Shown here: positions 7,848 through 13,066 of the stretch, one piece after another
Numbering within the stretch: position 1 is the stretch's first letter
Layout of the letters: each line of letters starts with the position of its first letter
Assembly (NCBI GenBank): GCA_003554005.1
Contig: PWEU01000205.1
Coordinates: 1 to 16,158 of the forward strand
Direction of reading: 5' to 3'
Length of the DNA stretch: 16,158 bases
DNA from: Nitriliruptoraceae bacterium
Lineage (GTDB): Bacteria; Actinomycetota; Nitriliruptoria; Nitriliruptorales; Nitriliruptoraceae
Notes under the pieces: generated by a model
What the model was told of the DNA's origin: nothing
The model's input: only the letters and a program-made list of their open reading frames with translations
Databases searched by the model: none
Translations under genes and position numbers: made by a program

Positions 7848-7926
7848 CCCGAGAAGTACAGCGACCCTGCGGTGAGCGCACCGTCGCAGGGTCTGGCTAC
7901 CCCGACTGGGGGCAGCCACTTCCGGG
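7848..7926 (-). ncRNA. Candidate structured RNA: three-way junction, unassigned
   Basis: Three helices close on each other. P1 pairs 7848-7851 and 7853-7856 (CCCG, GAAG with a single A bulge) with 7919-7926 (CTTCCGGG). P2 pairs 7863-7871 with 7885-7893 (GACCCTGCG/CGCAGGGTC). P3 pairs 7894-7903 with 7909-7918. P2/P3 and P3/P1 abut with no unpaired base, and a 6-nt linker joins P1 to P2. In P3 the only non-Watson-Crick pair (7899/7913) is G·U on the minus strand but A·C on the plus strand, so minus is the likelier sense. It lies 45 bp past the GNAT stop. It could also be a compound terminator for the GNAT gene. I match it to no known RNA family. Confidence 0.35.
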
Positions 7927-8126
7927 GCGGCGCGAGACCGCCGGACCTCGATCCGAGCGACCGGGCGATCGGGACGAGCGGGACGCGATGGACATCCCGA
8001 TGGAGCACGACGACCCGTCGGAACCGCGTCGTTCGATCACCGGCGATGAGGGCTGACCGTGCAGCCCACCCCGGCGGAGTCGCGGGGTCACGCCCAGCGG
8101 TGGTCGGCCGGTTCCGCAGAGGGAGA
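7927..8126. other. Non-coding spacer with small dyads
   Basis: Together with the flanking elements, 7804-8172 contains no gene I can support. This part holds short inverted repeats: CTCG-ATC-CGAG (7947-7957), ACGACG/CGTCGT (8007-8012 with 8026-8031) and GGGCTG-accgtg-CAGCCC (8050-8067). I looked for an SRP RNA because tadA, tRNA-Ser and SRP RNA are neighbours in Bacillus, but the conserved GGAAG..AGCA loop is absent on both strands. Confidence 0.4.
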
Positions 8127-8154
8127 GAGGCGGCTCCCCGAAGGGAACCACCTC
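8127..8154 (-). terminator. Strong UUCG-loop terminator downstream of tRNA-Ser
   Basis: On the minus strand GAGGTGGTTCCC-TTCG-GGGAGCCGCCTC forms a continuous 12-bp stem with a TTCG tetraloop, followed by TCTCCCTCTG. Two pairs are G·U on the minus strand but would be A·C mismatches on the plus strand, so the hairpin is specific to minus-strand RNA, consistent with ending the tRNA transcript 18 nt beyond its 3' end. Confidence 0.75.
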
Positions 8155-8172
8155 TGACCTGGGGCGATGCGG

Positions 8173-8259
8173 CGGAGGGAGGGGGATTCGAACCCCCGAG
8201 ACCCGAAGGTCTACCCGCTTTCGAGGCGGGCGCACTAGGCCGGACTATGCGATCCCTCC
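8173..8259 (-). tRNA. tRNA-Ser (anticodon CGA)
   Basis: An 87-nt class II tRNA. The acceptor stem GGAGGGA (8259-8253) pairs with TCCCTCC (8180-8174), and the discriminator base is G at 8173. The anticodon stem CCCGC/GCGGG encloses loop CTCGAAA, giving anticodon CGA (serine UCG codons). The long variable arm GACC-TTCG-GGTC is typical of tRNA-Ser. The T-arm is GGGGG-TTCGAAT-CCCCC. CCA is not encoded (the next bases are CCGCA), so CCA addition is needed. Confidence 0.97.
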
Positions 8260-8261
8260 AA

Positions 8262-8277
8262 GCCTGCCGGAGCAGGC
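8262..8277 (-). other. Hairpin immediately upstream of tRNA-Ser
   Basis: GCCTGC-TCCG-GCAGGC forms a perfect 6-bp stem, with TT then the tRNA 5' end two bases later. It starts about where the promoter at 8285-8314 would initiate, so it may be the 5' end of the tRNA precursor. Alternatively it is a terminator for tadA, 75-90 nt downstream of the tadA stop. Confidence 0.45.
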
Positions 8278-8284
8278 CGGACGG

Positions 8285-8314
8285 AGGGTACGCAGGCGCG
8301 GTCGCGCCCGGCAA
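8285..8314 (-). promoter_or_regulatory. Putative promoter of tRNA-Ser
   Basis: Minus-strand -35 TTGCCG (8314-8309), an 18-bp spacer and -10 TACCCT (8290-8285) lie in the gap between the tadA stop and the tRNA. The predicted start near 8278 is about 20 nt before the tRNA. The -35 matches 4 of 6 bases of TTGACA, and the -10 fits the actinobacterial TANNNT form. Confidence 0.45.
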
Positions 8315-8351
8315 CCGTGGCTGCGCACCAAGGCCGGTGCCCGCTCCTGCC

Positions 8352-8801
8352 TCAGCGTCCGCGGCGAGCGGTGAAGAACGCCTTGAGCCGGGCCGACGAG
8401 GCCTCGGCCATGACCCCCCGGACCACCTCGACCTGGTGGTTCAGCCGTGGATCGCGGGGGACGTCGTACAAAGCGCCGACGGCGCCGGCCTTGGGGTCGT
8501 CGGCGGCGAACACGACGCGATCGACCCGGGCCAGCACTATCGCGCCGGCGCACATCACGCAGGGCTCCAGGGTCACGTACAGGGTGCACCCGCTGAGCCG
8601 CCAGGCGCCGAGGTGGCGTGCGCCGTCGCGGAGGGCGAGGATCTCGGCGTGGGCGGTCGGATCCTGGTCGACCTCACGGCGGTTGTGCCCACGGGCGACG
8701 ACCCGCTCCTGGTGGACCAGGACCGCGCCGATCGGCACGTCGTCGTGGGCCGTGGCGGCGTCCGCCTCGGCCAGCGCCTCCTGCATCCACCGCTCGTGCA
8801 C
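8352..8801 (-). CDS. tadA: tRNA-specific adenosine deaminase TadA
   Basis: Zinc-dependent deaminase converting A34 to inosine in tRNA-Arg(ACG). 149 residues from the GTG at 8801. The zinc and catalytic motifs are HAE (His51, Glu53) and PCVMC (Cys81, Cys84). The N-terminal WMQEALAEADAA...DVPIGAVLV and the ADDPKAGAVGALYDVPRDPRLNHQVEVV segment are characteristic of TadA rather than cytidine or guanine deaminases. The length is normal for bacterial TadA. An ATG five codons in (8786) is an equally good start; neither has a strong ribosome site, and the frame continues further upstream without family resemblance. It lies 67 bp behind the HTH-Ogt gene on the same strand and just upstream of tRNA-Ser(CGA), an association also seen in Bacillus. 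Confidence 0.95.
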   Translation of the reverse strand: MHERWMQEALAEADAATAHDDVPIGAVLVHQERVVARGHNRREVDQDPTAHAEILALRDGARHLGAWRLSGCTLYVTLEPCVMCAGAIVLARVDRVVFAADDPKAGAVGALYDVPRDPRLNHQVEVVRGVMAEASSARLKAFFTARRGR

Positions 8802-8847
8802 ACCGCGGAGCCTAGGGCTCTGAGCGTGAGCGGAGGACGGGTCGCGC

Positions 8848-8867
8848 GGGAGCTCCGGCGGAGCCCC
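8848..8867 (-). terminator. Hairpin just after the HTH-Ogt stop codon
   Basis: GGG-A-GCTCC (8848-8856), loop GGC, GGAGC-CCC (8860-8867) as read on the plus strand: 8 bp with one bulged base, starting 1 nt beyond the HTH-Ogt stop. No T-run follows. It may partly separate HTH-Ogt from tadA. Confidence 0.4.
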
Positions 8868-8868
8868 G

Positions 8869-9789
8869 TCATCCCACGGGGGTCGGAGAGCGAGCGGCTT
8901 CACGCGCCAGCAGCGCACGCTTACGCAGCGTGCCCCAGCGATACCCGCCCAGCTCGCCGGTGGACCGCAGCACCCGATGACAGGGGATCAGCGCGGCGAC
9001 GGGGTTGCGCCCCACGGCGTTGGCGACGCCTCGGACAGCGGCTGGCCGGCCGACGGCCCGTGCCACCTCGGTGTAGGTCACCACCCGGTCCTCGGGGACC
9101 CGCAGCAGCGCCTCCCACACCTTGACCTGCAGGTTCGTGCCGACGGCCAGGACCGAGACGCTCGGCGCGCCTTCGCCCGCGGCCGCAGCCGCGCGGTCCA
9201 TCTCCCCCGACCGCCCGGCACGGAACAGGACCGCGAGGTGATCGACGACCGCCCGCGTCGCATCGGGCTCCTCGACGAGCTGCGCCTCCGGCCACTCGCC
9301 GGCCAGTTCCGCCAGGGCCGCCCCGTGGGAGGTGGGCGGATCCAGGAACCGCAGGGAGAGCACCCCTCGATCGGTCGTCGCTACCAGCGCCTCGCCCAGC
9401 GGGGTCGCGTGGACCGCGTAGCGGATCGTCAGCCCGGCACCTCCACGACCGATCTCACCTGGGGTGACCGCGTCCAGGGTCACCGTCAGGTCGTGCAGCC
9501 GCCCGGGCGAGGACAGCCCCGTGGCGGCGACGGTGTCCAGCACCGTCGCCCGGTCACGGAGCAGTTCCCTTGCCGCCCCGGCGGTGAGCCAGCGGAGGAA
9601 CCGGTGCGGGGGCACGCCGGCGAAGCGCGTGAAGGTGCGATGCAGGTGACCGGGGGAGAGGTGCTGCGCCGCCGCCACCTCCGCGATGGCCGGCTGCTGC
9701 GTGCGGTGCGTGTCGAGCCACGCGATGGCCGCCGCGACGCGGGCGTAGTCGCGGAGCCAGCGCGCGGACGCGGTGCTGTGATCCGTCAT
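8869..9789 (-). CDS. AraC-type HTH fused to methylated-DNA-protein-cysteine methyltransferase (Ada-like without sensor domain)
   Basis: A 306-residue suicide DNA-repair protein that takes methyl groups from O6-methylguanine. The N-terminal AraC/XylS-type HTH spans about residues 14-112, with two helix-turn-helix units (IAEVAAAQHLSPGHLHRTFTRFAG and VLDTVAATGLSS). An Ogt/AdaB domain spans about 122-300. It contains VKVWEALLRVPEDRVVTYTEVARAVG (helix and wing), GRNPVAALIPCHRV with acceptor Cys270 in PCHR, and GGYRWGTLRKRALL. The N-terminal zinc domain of E. coli Ada, whose Cys38 senses methylphosphotriesters, is absent, so any gene activation must work differently. HTH-Ogt fusions are a known class. 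The ATG start has GAGG (9799-9796) 6 nt upstream. It is divergent from csoR, with two palindromes in the spacer. Confidence 0.93.
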   Translation of the reverse strand: MTDHSTASARWLRDYARVAAAIAWLDTHRTQQPAIAEVAAAQHLSPGHLHRTFTRFAGVPPHRFLRWLTAGAARELLRDRATVLDTVAATGLSSPGRLHDLTVTLDAVTPGEIGRGGAGLTIRYAVHATPLGEALVATTDRGVLSLRFLDPPTSHGAALAELAGEWPEAQLVEEPDATRAVVDHLAVLFRAGRSGEMDRAAAAAGEGAPSVSVLAVGTNLQVKVWEALLRVPEDRVVTYTEVARAVGRPAAVRGVANAVGRNPVAALIPCHRVLRSTGELGGYRWGTLRKRALLAREAARSPTPVG

Positions 9790-9909
9790 CGGCCACCTCG
9801 GTGCGGTACGGGTCGACCTCGGCGGCCGTCCATGGCCCGAGTCTGTCGCCTCGCTGCCGCCGTAGCGACCCGGATCCTGATGTCCTCACCTCCCGTGGTG
9901 CTGCAGAAA

Positions 9910-9925
9910 GTCTCGGATACGAGAC
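9910..9925. promoter_or_regulatory. Perfect 6-4-6 palindrome in the divergent spacer
   Basis: GTCTCG-GATA-CGAGAC, 120 bp upstream of the HTH-Ogt start and about 130 bp upstream of csoR. A perfect inverted repeat in a region with no upstream gene on either strand is more likely an operator than a terminator, perhaps autoregulatory for HTH-Ogt. Function is unproven. Confidence 0.35.
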
Positions 9926-9947
9926 GATCTTGAGGCACCCGTGAAGG

Positions 9948-9961
9948 GATGTTGCGACATC
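9948..9961. promoter_or_regulatory. Second perfect palindrome (5-4-5) in the same spacer
   Basis: GATGT-TGCG-ACATC, 22 bp beyond the first palindrome and 35 bp before the CsoR-like site. Like the first it has a 4-bp centre but unrelated arms, so a different binding protein would be expected. Confidence 0.3.
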
Positions 9962-9996
9962 GACGCCGATCGGGGTTCCGGAGCGCCCGATAGCGG

Positions 9997-10011
9997 TACC
10001 CCCCTGGGGCA
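9997..10011 (+). promoter_or_regulatory. CsoR-type operator
   Basis: TACCCCCCTGGGGCA is a near-palindrome with C-tract and G-tract arms flanked by T/A, the form known for CsoR operators (for example TACCC..GGGTA in Streptomyces). It lies 46 bp before the csoR start and reaches the expected -35 position of the promoter whose -10 is at 10020. This fits copper-relieved autorepression. Confidence 0.65.
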
Positions 10012-10019
10012 TCTGCCGA

Positions 10020-10025
10020 TAGTCT
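10020..10025 (+). promoter_or_regulatory. Putative -10 element of the csoR-copZ promoter
   Basis: TAGTCT fits the TANNNT form of actinobacterial -10 boxes. With a 17-bp spacer the -35 would be TACCCC (9997-10002), inside the operator. No canonical -35 is visible. Confidence 0.4.
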
Positions 10026-10056
10026 GTGATCGTCGGTCGAGGAACCAGGACAGCAG

Positions 10057-10338
10057 ATGCACGGCTACGCCGAACGTAGCGACGAACTCCAGGCCCGTCT
10101 GCGCCGGATCGAGGGACAGATCCGCGGTCTTCAACGCATGATCGAGGAGGATCGCTATTGCATCGACGTGCTGACGCAGATCTCCTCGGCCCCCAAGGCC
10201 CTCCAGGGCGTCGCCACGACGATGCTGGACGAGCACGTCCGCCACTGCGTGCGCGACGCGATCGACCAGGGGGCCGAGTCGGCTGACGAGAAGGTCGAGG
10301 AGGCCCTCGAGGTCGTCCACCGGCTCATCAAGCGCTAG
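10057..10338 (+). CDS. csoR: Copper-sensing transcriptional repressor CsoR
   Basis: A 93-residue all-helical CsoR/RcnR-family (DUF156) repressor that leaves DNA on binding Cu(I). The copper ligands Cys35 (DRYCIDVLTQ), His60 and Cys64 (LDEHVRHCV) correspond to Cys36-His61-Cys65 of the M. tuberculosis protein, which separates it from nickel (RcnR) and formaldehyde (FrmR) sensors. RLRRIEGQIRGLQRMI in helix 1 is the conserved basic segment for DNA contact. The ATG start has AGGA (10047-10050) 6 nt upstream. Normal length. It is followed 40 bp later by the copper chaperone gene, and a CsoR-type operator overlaps its own promoter region, so autoregulation of the pair is expected. Confidence 0.95.
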   Translation: MHGYAERSDELQARLRRIEGQIRGLQRMIEEDRYCIDVLTQISSAPKALQGVATTMLDEHVRHCVRDAIDQGAESADEKVEEALEVVHRLIKR

Positions 10339-10378
10339 GGACCGCCACCACACCAGAACCCGCAAGAGGAGGAACCGC

Positions 10379-10582
10379 ATGGCCACCCGTACCTACTCCG
10401 TCCCCGATATCTCCTGCGACCACTGCAAGTCGGCCATCGAGGAGGAGGTCGGCGCCCTGGACGACGTCGCCACCGTGTTGGTGAACATCGAGGCCAGGAC
10501 GGTCACCGTCGATGGTGAGGCCAACGACGAGGCGATCCACGCCGCGATCGAGGAAGCTGGCTACGAGGTCGCTGCCGGCTGA
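10379..10582 (+). CDS. copZ: Copper chaperone CopZ (heavy-metal-associated domain)
   Basis: A 67-residue single HMA domain with ferredoxin-like fold pattern: strand TYSVPDI, metal loop SCDHC (Cys13, Cys16), helix KSAIEEEVGAL, strand VATVLVNIEARTVTV, then a helix and the final GYEV. It carries Cu(I) in the cytoplasm to an exporter. The loop reads ISCDHC rather than the usual M-x-C-x-x-C, i.e. the Met two residues before Cys13 is Ile; such variants exist. Strong ribosome site AGGAGG (10367-10372), 6-nt spacer. Probably co-transcribed with csoR. The usual partner copA (P1B ATPase) is not in the window. Confidence 0.9.
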   Translation: MATRTYSVPDISCDHCKSAIEEEVGALDDVATVLVNIEARTVTVDGEANDEAIHAAIEEAGYEVAAG

Positions 10583-10614
10583 ACCCGCCGGTTCCTTCGT
10601 CCCCTCCGGCCCCT

Positions 10615-10635
10615 GGTCCGAACCCGTGGCGGACC
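10615..10635 (+). terminator. Probable terminator of csoR-copZ
   Basis: GGTCCG (10615-10620), a 9-nt loop, CGGACC (10630-10635), then TTGACGTT. A 6-bp perfect stem 33 nt after the copZ stop. The trailing TTGACG also resembles a -35 box, but no matching -10 was found before the next gene. Confidence 0.45.
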
Positions 10636-10671
10636 TTGACGTTGGGCGCGCCCCGTGACTGGAGACCCAAG

Positions 10672-11517
10672 ATGACCGATGTGATGGACGCGGCCTTCAC
10701 CCCCGAGAGGGCTCTCGACGTGCTGCTGCAGCTGGAGCCCCAGCTGCGGGGCGTCGGTACGGACCGCCGCGCCATCGTCGGCCTGCGGGCGGTCGCTGCC
10801 GATCACGTGGAGCTCATCGACGTCGACCTCCGGGCTGACGGGGTGCTGGACCCCGGCGCGGCGGATGCGCTCGTCGTGATGACCACCGAGGAGGGCGGCG
10901 ACGGCGAGGACGTGCTCTGCGTCACCCAGCTGGTCTGCGTGCTGCCGGGCGGCACCGAGGTGGGTATCAGCCGCGCCGACGAAGCGGAGGACGCCCGGGC
11001 CTGGCGCACCGACCGTGACGCCGGCGACGCCGCGGACGACCTCCGCCCCCGGGACGTGGCCGCCAACACCGCTCGGCGGGCCTTCGGTCTGCCTTCGGCG
11101 GTGGCGAACGAACTGACCGTCCGAGAGCTGCTCGGCCGGGCGTGGCTGATGGAGGTCGCCGGGGAGGCGCTGCGTCGGTACGACGCCCCCGACGGCCCGA
11201 GGGAGGTTGCGGTCGAGGAGCTCAGATCCGTGGCCGAGCAACCACTTCTCGGTGGGCTGGTCAGCGGAGACGCTCCGTTGCCCACCTGGGAACGCATCCA
11301 GGCCCACGCGGTGGCCGGCCACCTCGAGCTCGGCCACTTCCCCGTCGCCGCCTCGCACGCCGCCTGGTTGGACGAGGCCGGCTTCGCTCAGGTCCTGGAC
11401 ACCACCCTGCCAACGGCGGAGGACCTGCTCGAGCAACTCCGGATCACCGCCGGCGACCAGGGGATGGCCTGGGCTCTGGCCGTCCTGCTCGACCGCGGCT
11501 GGCACGGCACCGAGTGA
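10672..11517 (+). CDS. Conserved-looking protein of unknown function
   Basis: 281 residues, acidic (many Asp/Glu, e.g. TTEEGGDGEDV), soluble, without signal peptide or membrane segments. I do not recognise a family. The N-terminal part (about 1-95) alternates strands and short loops: RAIVGLRAVAADHVELIDVDL, ALVVMTTEE, VLCVTQLVCVLPGGTEVGISR. The C-terminal part (about 115-281) is mainly helical: DVAANTARRAFGLP, TVRELLGRAWLMEVAGEALRRYD, QGMAWALAVLLDRGW. The ATG at 10672 is preferred over a TTG at 10636 because GGAG (10661-10664) lies 7 nt upstream and the TTG falls just past the preceding terminator. Third-position GC is high throughout, supporting coding. It lies 73 bp before the split UvrD-like helicase on the same strand, which may indicate a shared role; that is position only. 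Confidence 0.8.
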   Translation: MTDVMDAAFTPERALDVLLQLEPQLRGVGTDRRAIVGLRAVAADHVELIDVDLRADGVLDPGAADALVVMTTEEGGDGEDVLCVTQLVCVLPGGTEVGISRADEAEDARAWRTDRDAGDAADDLRPRDVAANTARRAFGLPSAVANELTVRELLGRAWLMEVAGEALRRYDAPDGPREVAVEELRSVAEQPLLGGLVSGDAPLPTWERIQAHAVAGHLELGHFPVAASHAAWLDEAGFAQVLDTTLPTAEDLLEQLRITAGDQGMAWALAVLLDRGWHGTE

Positions 11518-11576
11518 GCTCGCGCCCCCTCCACAGGCGGCGGCAACACACCACCCATTGGGTCCCACCCACCGCG

Positions 11577-11582
11577 TAGCCT
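11577..11582 (+). promoter_or_regulatory. Possible -10 box for a leaderless helicase transcript
   Basis: TAGCCT ends 8 nt before the ATG at 11591, which lacks a Shine-Dalgarno. A TANNNT box at this distance is the pattern of leaderless actinobacterial mRNAs. No convincing -35 is seen. Confidence 0.3.
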
Positions 11583-11590
11583 CCGCGGGC

Positions 11591-13066
11591 ATGTCCCCCG
11601 TCGCCCCCGCCGCCAGCTTCCCCGGTCCCGATGCACTCGGCCGGAACGTCGTCGTCGATCCCGGTGCCGCCACCCCACCGGGCTTCGAGGGCGCTCGACG
11701 ACTGGTCATCGACGACGACGTGCTGGCCCACCCGGCGGCCATGGTCGCCGTGCTCCGGGCGCGCTGGCTCAAGCGCCGACGCACGGTCATCGAGCTCGCC
11801 GTCGACAACGATGCGGCCCGAGCCCCTGAGTCGACCGACACCCCGCCCTACGCGCTGTCCCGCGATCACGCCTTCCACCGGGAGGCGCTGCACTTCCTCA
11901 CCTGGGCCAACAGCTACGACCTGCGTGGCGGCACACCGAGGTGGTGGCACGGCGTGCTCGCCGAGCGTCGCACCGCCGCGAGCCGCAGTGACACCGCGGA
12001 CGTGCTGCTGCCCGACGGGCGTCACGCCTTCGTCGACGGCGGTCCCCGCGGCCCGCTGTCCGTGCCGCTACCGACGGAGGCGACCACCGGCAAGCCCCCG
12101 GAGCTCGTCCACCGCGAGTCGATCTCGCTCGGCAGGCTGACGGGGCAGGGTGCCATGCTGCCGTCGGAGGAGCTGGCGACCGACCAGCTCGCAGCGGTCA
12201 GCCACGGCTTCGGACCCGCGCGCGTGATCGCGCCGGCGGGCTCGGGCAAGACGCGGGGGCTCACCGCTCGGCTCCGGCACCTGCTCCGGGACCGTGGCGT
12301 CGAACCGGAGCTGGTCACCGCACTCGCCTACAACACCCGCGCCGCCGAGGAGATGCGCGAACGGACCCGTGACCTCCACGCGTCGATCCGGACCCTGCAC
12401 TCCCTCGCCCTGCGTATCTGCAGCCTTGACGAACGCCGGCAGGTCATCGACGAGCGGGAGGTCCGTCGCATCCTGGACCGCCTGGTCCGCACTGCCCGCA
12501 TCCCCAACCAGGATCCGTTCCAGGCCTACCTCGATGCTCTGGGCGAGGTCCGCCTGGCGCTCCGCGACCCCGCCGAGGTCGAGGCGGAGCGAGGCGACAT
12601 CGATGGGTTCGCCGAGGTCTTCGACCGCTACCGCCGTCTGCTGGCCGAGGAGCGGCTGCTGGACTTCGACGAACAGATCTACCGCGCGATCGAGCTGCTG
12701 CTACAGCGACCGGAGCTGAGGACGACCGTCCAGCGCTGGGGGACCCACCTGCTGGTCGACGAGTTCCAGGACCTCACACCCGCGTTCCTGCTGCTGGTGC
12801 GGTTGGTCGCCGGGCCGTCGCTGCAGGTGTTCGCCGTGGGTGACGACGACCAGACGATCTACAGCTACGCCGGCGCGACCCCGGAGCACCTCACCACCTT
12901 CGACCGCTGGTTCCCCGGTGCGACCCACCACGCGCTGGAGGTGAACTACCGCTGCCCACCGGCGGTCGTCGACGGTGCCGTCCGGCTGCTCGGGCACAAC
13001 CGGCAGCGAGTACCGAAGACGATCCGGTCCCACCTGGCGACCGCCACCGGCGAGGTCGCGTCGTGA
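11591..13066 (+). CDS. UvrD-family helicase, N-terminal (motor) half of a split protein
   Basis: 491 residues with the first half of an SF1A helicase. An N-terminal extension of about 185 residues (with HFLTWANSYDL and PRWWHGVL) precedes the motor. Motor motifs in order are a Q-motif-like TDQLAAVSH, Walker A APAGSGKT (Lys220), ALAYNTRAAEEMRERT (Ia), TLHSLALRI (Ib), DEFQDLTP (390-397, Walker B), GDDDQTIYSYAGA (from 417, motif III) and NYRCPP (452-457, motif IV). The ORF then stops, before motifs V and VI. The next ORF, overlapping by GTGA, supplies them. An ATPase missing motif VI would not be a working helicase alone, so the two products presumably assemble. The ATG has no Shine-Dalgarno and may be leaderless. 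The alternative is a single gene broken by a one-base frameshift near 13060. Confidence 0.9.
   Translation: MSPVAPAASFPGPDALGRNVVVDPGAATPPGFEGARRLVIDDDVLAHPAAMVAVLRARWLKRRRTVIELAVDNDAARAPESTDTPPYALSRDHAFHREALHFLTWANSYDLRGGTPRWWHGVLAERRTAASRSDTADVLLPDGRHAFVDGGPRGPLSVPLPTEATTGKPPELVHRESISLGRLTGQGAMLPSEELATDQLAAVSHGFGPARVIAPAGSGKTRGLTARLRHLLRDRGVEPELVTALAYNTRAAEEMRERTRDLHASIRTLHSLALRICSLDERRQVIDEREVRRILDRLVRTARIPNQDPFQAYLDALGEVRLALRDPAEVEAERGDIDGFAEVFDRYRRLLAEERLLDFDEQIYRAIELLLQRPELRTTVQRWGTHLLVDEFQDLTPAFLLLVRLVAGPSLQVFAVGDDDQTIYSYAGATPEHLTTFDRWFPGATHHALEVNYRCPPAVVDGAVRLLGHNRQRVPKTIRSHLATATGEVAS

Noticed and set aside
7861..7893. Fragment of RNase P RNA suggested by GCGGTGAGCGCACC
   Set aside because: The similarity is only one hairpin; the universal GAGGAAAGTCC and ACAGAAA-type segments are not nearby.
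7804..8172. SRP (4.5S/scRNA) gene near tadA and tRNA-Ser, as in Bacillus
   Set aside because: The conserved domain IV loop (GGAAG..AGCA) is absent on both strands; the nearest string, CGGAAGTGGCTGCC on the minus strand, fits the three-way-junction helices instead.
7779..9125. 448-codon plus-strand frame
   Set aside because: It runs through the antisense of tRNA-Ser, tadA and the Ogt domain, all firmly identified on the minus strand.
10636..10664. Promoter with -35 TTGACG upstream of the unknown gene
   Set aside because: No TANNNT box lies 16-19 bp downstream; the TTGACG more likely is the tail of the copZ terminator.
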